A model generated the notes under the pieces. The model had not been told where the DNA came from and made no database searches. It saw only the letters and a program-made list of their open reading frames with translations. Positions 1-13,885 of a stretch of DNA of 45,027 nucleotides are shown here, in pieces. This stretch comes from Lingula anatina (Eukaryota > Brachiopoda > Lingulata > Lingulida > Lingulidae), in NCBI RefSeq assembly GCF_001039355.2, contig NW_019775737.1, positions 1 to 45,027 on the forward strand, in the 5' to 3' direction. A program made the position numbers and the translations under genes. Numbering within the stretch: the first letter of the stretch is position 1; each line of letters starts with the position of its first letter.

Positions 1-1939
1 CTTTCATAACATGTCAGACAAATGCTAATGGTAGTTAACAAAACATGACTACCGGCATTTTTCACTTTTGTTTAACGTCTTCGTAACATTCCATACACAA
101 CACAACAGGCAACTTACTTATTGTTCGACTGTGAAAAAGTGTAATTTTTCCGCTTTTTTAAAAGCAACGAAGACCAACTTCTTATCGTTCAAATACGAAA
201 TAGTTCTACTTTGAAGAAAACTCTGATTTTAACGGGGAAAGTAATAATTTCTGACTTTATGCAATCATTTAGTCTGACAGAGTCGATCTGAATCATACCA
301 GTCCCCACATTTACTAACTCCAACACAATAACGATAACTTGGTTGCGTTAAAATTCACGGTTAAGTCTATGCTGGCTTGGTCTATATTTTCAAGGTACAA
401 ATGATTCTGTTTCACGAGATCTGTTTTAATCAACAAAAGAAAATTAATGTGGCGGCGTGCACTTGATGACTCTACAACCATTATATAAATCTTACGTGAT
501 CATAAGTAGGTTACACAAATATTATACTGTATGTACACACCATTGTATTGACATATAACTCTGTATACAATTGTTTTGCGTTCTCACTGGTGTGTTGAAT
601 CGAGCTAAAAATGATCTTTTTTTTACGATTTTATCGTTTTATAACATTACATACAAAACGAATCTTTGATAATGAAACACGTAGCTGAAAAATGCAGTCC
701 GGGTTGGCACGTTCTGACAGTCTAAGCATTGTTTGTGCATTACAGAACAATCATTCATCCTATGAAAGATTCCTGTTACCTTTCATCATTTTTGAACATA
801 ATAGAACCAGTTTCATTCCAGGCGATGAAAAATAATATTTTTTAAAGACATTATAAAACGGATTCCGGCTTGCCACATCAGAAGTCACTTCAAAACTTCT
901 TAGAAGGCTATTTATAGCGCGTCAAGAAGTACTAAAATTTTCTTAAATACCTCTCATAAATACCTTTTCCTTTATAACCATCTTCACACCGAACATACAG
1001 GTTATATTTTGATAACCTTTCACATAATAAAAGGGGTGATGTGATATGTTATATATCGAAAAAATTATCGAGACAATCAAGTATCTGTAATTTTAAAAAA
1101 TTGTATACAAATGCTTTAGCTATTTCACACCGCCAGAAAAGTAGAGATTTATTTGCATAAAGCATTATGAGGAATAAAAAAGCAGATGCACCAAATATAG
1201 CGACATGCTACAATGCTGTGCATATTGTTCCATTAGCGCAACTACCGCAATGACAAGAAGATTTCTCGTTCGTGCCCATGGATGGGTTTAAAAACTTGAC
1301 CATAAAATGGGTGCGCGTGGCACAGGATGGAAAGCTGGGAATGCCAGCTTCATTCACAAGTTGTCACTTTTAATGTCTGCATGTGACCGTAGCTGCTGCA
1401 ACTCACACTGTTTTTCTTGCAAAGTTTAAAACTATATAAAATAGCCGTTACGAAAATATAGGACTCTGAAATCTTTTCTTTTATTTACATTTTGATTGAA
1501 GGGGGCATGAAGGAAAGCGAAGTGCGTATGAGCGTATAAAAAAAGTAAAACTTTGATTGTTACAAAATAAGTGCATACTGAAGCATAATGGGGCATGAAC
1601 AACTACAACCTGAACTAGCAGACTTTCAGGGTGGCAAATTGGGTTTGGTTACTAGAATTTGAGATAAATTATCATATTTGTAAACAGATCATTAATTATT
1701 TACTGATTCTTAGATGTGTTGTTGCAACTACCAAAAACAACCCTTTCGTTAAAAGAGCAATCGCTTGTCACATAAACCACTCATGCATTTCAACTTATTA
1801 TCAAATGTCTCATCCGTTGACAAAATACATTTACACCAAGCAAGTGATAATGATAGATTAATGCAATATTATAGTATCGCCTTCGTATTCAGTCTGCAAG
1901 AAAGGCGGTGTACCGTAAAAGAGTCCTCCATGATAGAGT
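1..1939. other. Non-coding stretch, no gene seen
   Basis: AT-rich sequence with only short ORFs. I see no splice-bounded coding exon and no recognisable repeat. It lies downstream of amidase gene A, whose 3' duplicated flank starts near 3728. Confidence 0.5.
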
Positions 1940-2185
1940 CTGCTTCCCATTCATTTGTACGGATTAGCCCCGCCCTAGATTTTGACCCACTTGGGTCAGG
2001 CTAACCCTAGCCATCATACACGGACCCCCAGTTTCGTTACACCGGTTTGTTTGACAGTTCTCCGTAAATAAACACGGTTATTACATAACCCTACCTGCAT
2101 TGTCTATACTACTGCTGGTCACAGACACTCACAGTGGTCAGTCTAGTGACTTCCGCCTGCCCCAATAAAGTCCACGGATTGTACA
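1940..2185. repeat. Possible LTR-like fragment
   Basis: This GC-richer stretch has an AATAAA-type signal near 2067-2072 followed by a CA/GT-rich tail, which resembles the R-U5 part of a long terminal repeat. No partner LTR, primer-binding site or ORF is visible, so the call is weak. It could equally be unique sequence. Confidence 0.15.
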
Positions 2186-2189
2186 ACTA

Positions 2190-2328
2190 GGACCCCGTAA
2201 CTCGAAAGCATAGCGCATTACCACCTAGCGCAAGAGTCTCAATTCCATAACTCGCCCCATATAATACACTGTAGCCTCTATGTGATATCGCTATTCGGAA
2301 TGCGCGATGCTTTCGAGTTACGGGGCCC
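2190..2328. mobile_element. Short MITE, about 140 bp
   Basis: The ends are an imperfect inverted repeat of about 30 bp. The left end reads GGACCCCGTAACTCGAAAGC and the right end is its near-complement. The interior (TGTAGCCTCTATGTGATATC) matches the MITE at 10952-11094, so the two form one family. No ORF is present. Confidence 0.7.
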
Positions 2329-3727
2329 TGGTATGCTAATCACTCCCCCCCCCCCAATGCCATTCTACTATGAATTCCGTTTTCAAATTAAAACCACACT
2401 CACATTTTGAAAGTGAGAGATGCCCAGTAGCAGCATATGAATATCACAAATTGAAGCCATATCACTAATCACAATTAAACAGTGGAAAATAATGAACGCT
2501 TTTCTATGTATGTCTTCATAAAAAGTTTTTTTTCACTCATTCTCAGAACAACACCAATATATGCATAATCTCACCTCCAAAACATGTTTCCTTCTCGGCC
2601 ATTTTGCATATACTATATCCACCGTCTGTCGCGTATCAGGAAACTATTCGTCCACTGTCCAGGCAAGGTTATGTAATCGCAGGGTCGTGGGTCGGCTGAA
2701 CAATATACAGTCATTTAGTCGACTTACGTTTAAACAGCAGGACGGAAGGAAGAACATTGTAAAAGCGAGAAAAGTGACGACTCTCTTTTATTCAAAGAAC
2801 ACGTAGATTATTTCTCACGTTATTCAAAAATAATTTTCTTGCTTTTCTCTGCACATGTCTGCACGGTGACCCTGTGATGGAATGGGAAGTCTACAATGAC
2901 AATGTTGGTCACTTTTACGTAACCACTCCGGACACTGCCCCTCCTGATAGCAGTAAAGACAATTGATTGTTCTAACCCTGGACACAATAACGTTATTATG
3001 TCCAAGTTCTAACCTATACCTTGCTTGCTCTATTCTGACGGACAAAAACTTTGGACCTTGTTGAGACTGTGATATAGTGAAGAGCGTTTGTTGTTAGCGT
3101 AGTCACCTCGGAGATGCTCTCCTTAAGCTATTAAATTAACGCAATAGTAAGAGCTATGTTTGTATTTATTTGGGTGCGTGTGGGGGTTGGTTTCCAGTGT
3201 TTCACAGTGCAAAAGGAAATGGGAGACGTGGAAATTTAATTTTCCACTTCAATGTCATATATGCATATTTAGGGCCATCTACATGTAAATATACAGCATG
3301 AGAAGGGTAAATGTATATTTATCCAGCTCTGTCTTATGACATGACTCTTACTACTGTTTTTATAAAAGTGCGTGAGGAGATCACGTCGACAGGGATACTG
3401 CGTACACCTAAAATTTAACAACCTCATTACAACAGTGTCACCACAGGAGGAGGTGACTTGGAGGAATCCCCTGCAGGAAAGCGTGGAATTCTTCTCAGTT
3501 CAGTTATGTAATTTTGGAAAATGTTATAAAAACAAAATGTACTTATTCGGTTTGCTTAAAACAGTTTTTTACTGCTAGATGTTCCATGACAGCGTTCCAA
3601 GACAAACATCAGTTACAGATAAGCTTTCATTTGGTACAGTTAAATGCCTCAGTTGCGACAGATAAGAAGCTTTGCATTATATCACTGAATAGAGGATATT
3701 TTCAAACGCCTGAAGGCACATTTTAGT
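2329..3727. other. Non-coding stretch, no gene seen
   Basis: There is a poly-C tract at about 2346 followed by AT-rich sequence with short ORFs only. Several ORFs of 60-80 codons overlap on both strands without splice signals or family resemblance. Confidence 0.45.
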
Positions 3728-4475
3728 TTGAAAACAAACTCCGGTTACGTCTTTCCTTATTTTATAAGCGATAAATGGCCATTCACGACAGAGAGACGCC
3801 GTGACCAGTCAATTTTTCATTTGATTTTGGGGAGTATGTTGTGAGCATGTATTTTAACTGTTATCAACAGTCGGCAAAACCTAGCCTCCGCCAGATGCCA
3901 CCACCTAAGTTATGACGTCAATAATGTGCAATAATTTTCGTTGGAACTCTGCGCTGTTATATCAGATGAAATCATGCTACAGTCTTGTCAGTCTCTTTCA
4001 TCTTCAGAGTGAAATAGCATTCGTTCATGTTCGGATGCATATTTTTTGCAACCGAGGTGCTAACATGGGCTAACAGCCCAGCTTGTATTATGTGTAAGAA
4101 TAAAGCTGGTGCTTAAACTATTGTACAACAAATATGAATCGGTTGTTCCAACTTATGTAGAAATTAACAAATATATTAATGAAATACAATATTCACGCAA
4201 ACTTAAACCAACTTTCTATAGTTTGCTGCGCGTATTCTTAATCCTTGAAATCGTACCTCAGAATTTTGATAGGCACGGAATTGTTGCTCCAAAAATATCA
4301 GCTACAGTGTGATTTCTATGTTACAGGTATAATACTCCAGCTACCACAAGGTTACAATGAATATTTTGTGGCCAAGGCAAGGATAACTGTCCATAGCGTT
4401 GTAGGACTGGCCTACCCATTTCACCTGCGCCTGATTAACATATTTGCAGTATATAAAAATCTGAATATTTCTATA
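3728..4475. repeat. Duplicated 3' flank of amidase gene A
   Basis: This stretch aligns with 17868-18640 downstream of gene B, for example the shared string TTTATAAGCGATAAATGGCC. The duplicated unit therefore extends about 0.8 kb past the amidase stop codon. No coding sequence is evident in either copy. Confidence 0.8.
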
Positions 4476-4481
4476 TTTAAT
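4476..4481 (-). terminator. Candidate polyadenylation signal of gene A
   Basis: ATTAAA on the minus strand, about 75 bp after the stop codon at 4556. The matching position after gene B reads AATAAA. Confidence 0.5.
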
Positions 4482-4555
4482 TTTCATTATCTGAAAAAGT
4501 CAACATTTACAGAAGTCGACGAATCCTCGTGACCAACTTTGAATTACACGATAAA

Positions 4556-7500
4556 TCATTTCTCATCTCGTTTTTTCTCGAAGCCGTAGGCAGCCTTCAG
4601 CACGGTGGTTTCATCAAAGTGTTTCCCGACGATCATGAGGCCAACCGGAAGTCCATCTGCAAACCCCGCATTGATACTGAGGGCCGGGTGATGGGTGACG
4701 TCAAACTGGGCCGTGTTCGACAGCGTCTCATTAGATTTTTCGATTTTTTCTAAAAATAGCAATATACATATGCGTAGAATGAAAACACAAATAGCATTTA
4801 AATACCTAAAATAGGTTAAGCCGCAATAAAGAGCATGTAGAATCTATAAATAGAACGTAGAGACTATAGTGACGAAACATTTTATAGCAGTAAAACGCTT
4901 TGAACGTCAACGAGGTTTCTTATACACCCAGTGGCGAAATCAGGAGAGGACAAAGCGTCGCATGACGTCACCCCCCCCTTCAATTTTAAGGTTAGTGTGC
5001 CTCTTGTTCCTCTCCCCTCATCAAAAATGTACCGAGCAAAATGAGACAATGCCTGACATGTTGACATCTCTTTACCCTAGATGTAGGCTACAGGTAATGA
5101 TGAAAACGAACAAACAAACTCTCCTGCAGTTTAAAATTTGCCTCGTTTCACTTTGCAATTTTTTGTTTACCCCCCCCCCCCCCTCCTTTGGAAGCTTGCT
5201 AAATTTGATCATCGTTACCTTTAATACTCGATCCTTTCGCTGGTAGCTTCTGAGGCAGCTTTTGGATGGTCGGCATGACGAGTACGTCATAGTTGGCGAG
5301 AGCGTCGTCATAGGCCTTCCGCAGCAGTCGTGCGCAGTTCATGGCTCTAGCATAGTGGATGTGGTTGTAGCGTTGTTTGGTATACTCTCCGAGCAAGGCA
5401 GCCATTTTCAGTGTATCAGATACATCACTGAGATGGGTTCTTATCCCCCGAGCTGTGGCCTGTTGCATGGTAGTCGGATAAAAGCCAGGGAATCCGAAGG
5501 CAACAGCTGTAAACAACCAATTACATACGCCATTTTGAGAAAATACTTAAGAATAAAATGTCGCTGTTGCAAATCATTTTAGACATTTATTTGGAGCAAA
5601 GATTATGTTTTACCAGGCTGTGATAGATTTTGCACACGTCACTCCAGCATTTTGCCATAACATACAATATACTCGCGTAGATAAATTATTACATGAACAA
5701 CAACAACAACAACAACAAAAATCACACAAGGTTTGTCTTAGTTTTAAATATTTTGGCAAAATTCATTAATTTTTTAAAATAACAAACATGTTTCTATACA
5801 CAAAACATTCAAAGTGGGATATAAAACATTCTATACTCAACCTTTACTTTAACTGTTAGTGTCATTATGTACATTCAGCAATCGAAAATTATAAAGTAAC
5901 TGCTTTGAGTGTGAACTTACCGCACCCCTGCACTATGGTTTCATAGCACCCTTCAAATATAATTGGTCCTGCGATATTCCGACCTAAGAAATGAAGCGAT
6001 ATATTTCATGAATGCATTTGATTCTTCTCACACCAAGGGGTATACTTTAGAGGTACAGATATATCCATACATTATGACAGGGCCTAGCACTTATCTACGC
6101 TACATAGACTTTTCTTTCTTCTCATAAGTTCCCCACGAATTCCCCCCTTTTGTTGAGTGACGTTTAAATTACAATGTGAGTGACAGTGTCGAGCGCGGCG
6201 GCTTCGTTTAGGCGATTCTCTAACACTATAGTTAATCAAGTTGTCATTCTCTCAGAGTTTACCAGTACACGTGGATTTCTAAACTATACCGCTCACAGGA
6301 GCATTTGGGCAAAACACCTCGGCTCAATTCCAATGCCATTTGAGCTATTGGGTACCAATGCTATTCCAAATATTGGGTTCCAATACCATTTAAACTGTTG
6401 GGTTCCAGTACCATTCCAACCACTGGGTTTATGGAATACCCAGTTAAATATCTAATGAATAATTACAAATGTATCTCATTTTAAATGCCATTTGTTCCTT
6501 GTAAACTGACAACAATCGACCAATGTTCCTCCGTCATTATCACATGTCTTACCGGTAATATGCATGGGGATGCTGACGTCTTCCACACTGGCACCGGCTG
6601 CTTTAAAATAATCCATCGATGACCGAATGGTGGAATCAACAACACTACTTTCACATTTGTCAAATCCTTCTTTTAACACTCCCACTTTCATGCCCGTAAG
6701 GTCTGAAGTCAGCTTTATTAAATGTAAATATGGTTTAGTGACTTTCAGTGTTTTATAACGAATGGACACATTTTCAAATTTATAAGCAACAAGTTATAAA
6801 TTTGAAAATGTGTCCATTCTTTATAAAACACTGAAAGTCACTTTATAAGCAACAAGTAGTTAGGTGTTATGGCCTAGTGGTTAGCGCGCTTGATTCGGGT
6901 GTGAGGGGTCCCGGGTTCGTATCCTGTAGCCGCGACTTATCATTCTGGTAAAACCAGTACTACCTGTATCATGCGGGGGGTCAAGACCCGTAAGCTTTGA
7001 ACAGCAATCTGACTAGGAGTTAGGATAACTCTACACAAAAAACCCTACTGCCTTAGTAGCAAAAATCCAGCGGAGGAAAACCGTATACAAACATAGGGCA
7101 GGCTCTTTAGTGTGTTCACTCAAGTTTGCCTAGGAATGGTGTAGCCAACTTCAGCACCCTCTTCCAACCCGCAATGGCCAGCGTGGGATGAGTAGGCCTA
7201 AAATCCAGCATGAAACGACCAACAAACACACGGCCTCCAGTACCCAGCCGCACAAATGCCCTGAACTTAGGATGTGTTCCTGGTTCAGACCAGCAGAGTG
7301 CAGGAGGTGCTAAAAATCTCTGGGGCAGCAAGGATCACCGAACATCAAGACCAGTGAAAAATTTCAATTTCATACCTTACAACATTAGAACCCTGAAGAA
7401 CAATGAAAGACTTGCAGAATTGGAAACTGAACTCCAGGACACCGGAGTTAAATGGCATGTGATAGGCTTGTCAGAAATTAGGCGAGCGGTAGAACGCTTA

Positions 7501-10500
7501 ATTACCTTGAATAGCGGACATATATTGTACCATACAAATGCTTCAAATGGCCTTCTGATTTCTGATACACAAGGCGCTAAGGGCCCCTTTACGGTCCCCG
7601 ACGGCGTCCTTTCTGCGTCCCTTCTGCGTTCAAAAATGTGGTCAGGACAATTAAATCGTGTCTCAGTGTAAAGGCGTCTGCGTCCCTTGTGCGTCCTTTG
7701 AACGACCGTATCTTGATTTTACCTGTAAAACTGCGAGCAAGCTGCCTGCCTCCACTGTACGTCCCCTGTGCAACCCAAGGCATCCATTGCGATATTTGAG
7801 AGACCATTGAGCATTCTTGCTGCGTTCTCTGTACCTTCATCGGCGATCAGTGGCGTCTATTCTACGATCATTCTGCATCCTGCTTGACCGATGAGCGTTA
7901 TTTGGGCGTCCTTCTCTATATTCTAACTCATCTTTTCATCGGTTCTAACCAGGTCATCCAATAAAGAACATTTCCAGCACACAAAACAAATAAATGGGAA
8001 TAAACGCTTTAAACTATAGTGATGCAAGGTCTGCATGGACTGATAATCAGCCAGATGGTCATTGTTATCCTTATAAGGATGATGGACAGGGACCGAAAAC
8101 GAGAAAGTATGACTGACACAACATAGAATGTTTGAATCCGTTTTCAAATGAAGCATTCTGCAAAAAGTTCTGACAATTAATCTTGTAAAAAAGACAAAAT
8201 ATTCGTTTAATAATAACCTCAAAAATGGATCGTTTCATGAATTTTAGGAGAAAAAACAATCGGAGGCTGATATGAGACCACTGTTACCCTTAGAATTCCT
8301 TTCTGGTGAAAAATACCTCAGCACGGCCCCGTTTGAGAGTAAAAAAAAATAACGTTCTACGTGTCGAACACTGGGCGATCTTTGAGTTTTCATTCTGCAA
8401 CCAAAGCGATGCTTGTGCCTCCTTTCTACGACCGCGGCGATGCTTGTGCGTTCTCTCTGCGACTACGGCGATGCCTGTGCGTCCTNTGCGTTCTCTCTGC
8501 GACTACGGCGATGCCTGTGCGTCCTTTCTGCGTCCATTGAGCGACCATCCTACATCGCGTTCTCTCTGCGATTGTTTTGAACATGCTCAAAACTTCGCGG
8601 CGTCCATGGCGTCCTCGGCGATGCTTGAACGTTCTTTGTGCGACCTTGGCGATCACTGTGCGTTCTTTGAGCGTCCGACGGCGTCCTGGCCAGTTTCATG
8701 GTCGCACAAAGGACGCAGAAAGGACGCCTTTCCAGTGTAAAGGGGGTTTAAGCAAGAACATCATCGAGGTAAAGCAAATTAGCGCAAGGGTGGCTACAGT
8801 CAAGCTCAAAGTGAATCAGAGATTCTCAATGAAACTCATTCAGGTATATGCACCAACATCAAGCAGACCAGATGAAGAAGTAGAACAACTGTATGAAGAA
8901 GTACAACGTCAGTTGACAAAAGACTGCCACTACCACATAGTCATGGGTGATTTCAACGCCGAGATCGGGATAAAGTCAGACGAACAAGAGTGTGCCACAG
9001 GGAGAGAGGGCAGCGGAGAGAGGAATGAAAGAGGAGACTTACTGATTGAATGGGCGACAGCAAATAACTTGAAGATCATGAATACCGTCTACAAGAAGAA
9101 GATATCAAGAAGATGGACATGGCAAAGCCCAGATGGATGTACAAGAAACGAAATTGATTACATCATGACAAACAGACTGAACATCTTCACGGATGTGAAA
9201 GTGCTAAACAGACAGAAATGTCTCGAGTATAACATTCCACTATGTGTAGCATTCGTTGATTATGAAAAAGCCTTTGACTCAGTAGAAACCCAGTATATAC
9301 TGGCATCCCTGCAAGATCTAGGGATCGAAGATGGATACATAGACGTCTTTAGAGACATATACACCGATAGCTCTGTAACAGTCAAACTACACAAGACCAC
9401 CAATAAGATCAGGATCAAGAAAGGTGTACGCCAAGGAGATACAATTTCTCCTAAACTGTTCACAGCAGCATTGGAACGTATATTCAGGGATCTAGACTGG
9501 CAGGACAAGGGCATAAACATAGACGGTACAATGCTCAATCACCTTAGGTTTGCAGACGACATCATAATAGTAGCAGATGATGCAAAAGACCTCGAAGAAA
9601 TGCTACAGGCGTTAGCAGATGAAAGCGAAAAAAGTGGGCTAAAGATGAACACCAGCAAGACAAAGGTGATGTTTGGACCACTAACCACCCCTTGCACAGT
9701 GAAAGTCAACACCAAAGAGATAGAAGCAGTGGAAGAGTATATATAACTTGGGCAACGGTTCAGCCTTAGTGATCGAACATTGGAGAAAGAAATCCAACGA
9801 AGGATAAAAGCAGGATGGGCAGCATATGGGAAGCACAATGACATCTTCAAGAGCAACCTTCCTACCTGCCTGAAAAAGAAAGTGTTCAATGCTTGTGTGC
9901 TGCCGGCAATCACCTATGGTTCAGAGACCTGGGCACTGAATGCCTCCATGGAACACAAGCTACAAGTAGCTCAGAGAAAGATGGAAAGAATTATGTTGAA
10001 CATCAATCCAAGAGAGCGGAAAACGAATGTATGGTTACATGAACAGACCAAAGTTAAGGACGTACTGCTCACAGTTAAAGAAATGAAATGGAGGTGGGCA
10101 GGACATGTCAAAAGAATGAAGGACAATAGGTGGACAATCAGGCTTACAGAATGGACCCCAAGGTATGGACAAAGAAAAAGAGGAAGGCCGGTCAAACGAT
10201 GGAGGGATGAATTAGATGACTACTGGAAGTCTTGGAAGAAGAAACCTTGGCCAAACTGGAAATCTGAGGCTCAGGATAGGAAACAATGGAAAAAGCATGC
10301 TGAGGCCTTTGTCCAACAGTGGAACACTATAGGCTCTAAATGATGATGATGATGATGAAGCAACAAGTATACCAAATGCAACCACATTTTCTTATCATTT
10401 ATCAACATAAAAGAAAAATAAAACAATTTGAATTATGCTCCCTTTAAACCAAATTGATCATCAAGTTACATTCTAATAAGTCAACCTGCGTAAAACAAAC

Positions 10501-13500
10501 AAACATACCAGTTTTGAATACTCGGGCACCACGATGTTTGGCGGCTGTCTGGGGTCAAGACCGTCATCATATCCAGCAATTACCTGAATGGATGTCGTAA
10601 ACTTGATATAATAAACGGATAACGGATTGTAAATATCAAACCCGGATAAATGTTTCTATAACCAACATATATAAATCATAACTGCTTAACTTCAGGTTAC
10701 ACGAAATAGTACAAACTGCACTGTATATAATCGTCTTTCTGAAGCATCTACCTAACAACCTTCCTACAAAGCGATTAATTAATTTCTTGTTCTTTGGTTG
10801 AGAAAATGATCATATGCTAGCAAAGATAATAATAAAAATTCCCGTTACGTACAAACTGCTATCAAATATGATTCACAACCCTTTGAGTTACAGTTATCTT
10901 GCATGGATCGGAATATCTTTAGGCATGCCTTGCCATCTCTAACATCCGGGTCTCCGTATCTCGAAAGGTTCCTATGTTGCGCACGTGCGCAAGCTTCTCG
11001 ATTCATAACTCGTCCATACTCGTCCCATATCATACATTGTAGCCTCTATTTGATATAGCGATTCGCAATACGCAATGCATTCGAGATACGGGGACCGGGC
11101 CTTATATTTACTCATTAGCAGTCTACATTTGTACACACAGTGGGCCAAAAAATAAATTAGTCGAAATGTTTGTTTTACAACGGTAATGTTAACAACGATT
11201 AAAAATTGCAGGCCAGGTGTAGCTTTTAGTTTACCTCTAACATTAGGGCGCAGTCTTCCACAGTTCGGGTCATGGGGCCTGTATGGTCAATACAGGGGTG
11301 TATAACTGAAATACCAGTGTACGGAACCAATCCCCAAGTGGGTTTTAACCCAACAATACCACACCATGCTGCAGGCAATCGAATAGATCCACCTTGGTCG
11401 CCACCAAGAGCCATGTCTATCTGACCTCCGGCGACCTTAGGAGGTAGAGAGAAAAATACCAGAAATACACTGTAAGGGAGAGCGAAAGACGTGACTTGCC
11501 AGATATGGGGAAATTAAAATAAAATTCACATAAAGATGACAAATTTAAAAAGGCACAAAATGTATTGTTCTTTCATAGAAGAAAATTATTCTGGAGAATA
11601 TGCATTATCAGAACCATTACCAAGGCACCACTACCGGCGCTGGAACCCGCCGTTGATAGCGTGGCGTCGTAAGGATTCAACACTGGCATTTTGCTGCTGG
11701 TAAAACTGCTGCCACTGATACACAGATCTTCAACTGCGGTCTTTCCGAGAATTCGTCCACCTTAACAATAAAAATGAGTGAATATGTTATTTCTGATTGC
11801 ATTATTATTATCTTTTTGCTTTGTCTGTCAATCTTCTCTAGCTATATGGCACGGCTAAGCTAAGCAAAATAGGACAGCGTTAAATCTTTGTCTGCAAGTC
11901 TTTGTCGACTTTTCCGTCAAAACACTTTTCTAAATCAAGAGCGTTGGAATTGTAGCACACAGTATTAGCTCACCTGCGTCCAGTATCCTGGTGACCACAG
12001 TGGCATCAAACTCTGGCATGTAGCCCTCCAACACCCTGGACCCGTTCATCATAGGTACCCCAGCCACCGCCGTGTTGTCTTTGATACCCAGGGTTTTCCC
12101 AGCCAACTTCCCAGAGGGGGCACCTTGAATATCCGTACGCCAGTACCTGTTCAAATAATAATTAAAAAATAAACAAATGGCTCAATAAAAATAATAATTA
12201 TAATAATAATAAAGTAGGTGCTGAGAACAATTGTATGTTTCAGTGAAAATCACAAAAAATGCACAGTGGCCTACTTTTAACTTGGTTGAAAAAAGGACAA
12301 TTTCCAATATGCCCTCATTACCTCAGCTTCATATTGAAAAATTTGTTAATAACAGACCTAGATTACAATGCCATTTTTGAAACTACATATTCAAAGTAAC
12401 ATTCTATTGGCGCTGTGTGAATAAACGGAGAAAAAAGGAGCACTGAAATATTCGTCAAACATCACCTAATGGAGGTTGTTGTATCCAACAAGCATTGTAT
12501 CACTATAGTTCGCTAAAATCAAATCGATCCTTCACAACGTGGAATTATAAAAATATTCACCAGCCATTAAAAGGGTTGTCCTCTGGCTTAGGACGCCAGC
12601 CTGGAGTTCGAGGGTATTTAACAAGCAGCGTAGGTTCTGCCAGTTCGTCTAGAATACCATACTCCTCCTCCAGGTCGAGCATGTGCTCTTAATGAAGACA
12701 GAATATATTATTTGTAATAGCACAGGTTTTAAACCTCCACGCATGTGCACATGGACAATACTGCAACCTCTATCGGAAGGTCCAGGATGTTACCTGCATG
12801 AGAGACTGAAAATGAAAGTGAAAATGACTGACTGCATGAAAATGAAAGTGAATAAGCTATGTTTTTTGAAAGATGTATAATTTCAGTGCTATTCCCCGCC
12901 CACCCCTTTGAATACGCACAAAATGGGTTATCTATATTAAGTTGGCACCTTTCCATAAGCTCTCACTTTTAAAACTCTCGACATTTAAAACGTAAAACAA
13001 TGCGTGATAATTACACAATTAAAAATCACATATTCGTTGGGCATGTATGCCGCAGGTATTGTTCATGTAAAATGTAACGACCAACTTTTCTTTTAAAAGT
13101 TCTTCGAGGAAACGATAGTTCGTAATCCATGTAGTGTATTCTCAGTGACACCAACCTAAAAAAATTAATCTGTAGAGTTTAGTGCAGAGCACCGAGCCGG
13201 GGACACATCTGGTTAGCTGGGAATTCCTCCTGTAATGCTGATTGACCTTGGTTTGGGTCCCAATGTATTTTTGAAAATGTCCAATAGCTTTTGACCTCCC
13301 CTGTGTGCAAAACAACATTTACCTTTTTGAACGTGTTCAAAAAAACTACCTTCACAGTAATAAGAAACATAATGTGGTTAATAATATTGAGAAAAAATAT
13401 TGTCTTTTCTTGTCTAAGAATACGACTATCTGCATGAAACTTAATTTACATAATCATAATGAATCTCTCTTAATCTGGAGGTTTGCACATGCAATAGGGT

Positions 13501-13848
13501 TGGGGAAGGGGAGGGAAGAAAAGGTCTATATCAGGGACACTTCCAATTTCACAAGAAGCTCTGATCACCCTGCTCCTCTCGCGCAAATACAAAAAACATG
13601 TCATGAATGCGATTGCAGGAAGTCTAGTCAGTGCTGCTGAACTGACGCCATGGTGTATCATAGCAACAAGCAGAGCACGGAAAGGGGTTTTAATCTTAGC
13701 TGATCGATAAAGTCCGACTGTATAGCCTTCTATGACAAATACGTGTACGTGCACTAGGCAGATATGGACACAGGGCAGATATGACAGTTGACTGCGCAAA
13801 AGCAGGAAGGTACTGGGTATATGATGCACGTCAATAAATTAATCCAAA

Positions 13849-13885
<37 letters not shown>

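Larger units (their letters stand above)
6859..10357 (+). mobile_element. Non-LTR retrotransposon with tRNA-like head, inserted in gene A intron 7
   Basis: A 3.5-kb insertion bounded by a 12-bp target-site duplication and ending in a (TGA)n tail, which is typical of some LINE clades with short tandem-repeat 3' ends. It contains, in order, a tRNA-like segment, an endonuclease ORF, an inserted MITE, a reverse-transcriptase ORF with an internal deletion, and a C-terminal ORF after a frameshift. The copy is defective. It lies antisense to the amidase, between its exons 7 and 8. Gene B lacks it, so it arrived after the duplication. Confidence 0.88.

Noticed and set aside
6863-6935. Functional tRNA gene
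   Set aside because: The A- and B-box-like motifs are present, but T-arm and acceptor pairing are poor and the segment is enclosed in a retrotransposon target-site duplication.
8306-8740. Plus-strand ORF of 144 codons
   Set aside because: It lies inside the GC-rich repetitive interior of the Harbinger-like element and spans the N at 8486.
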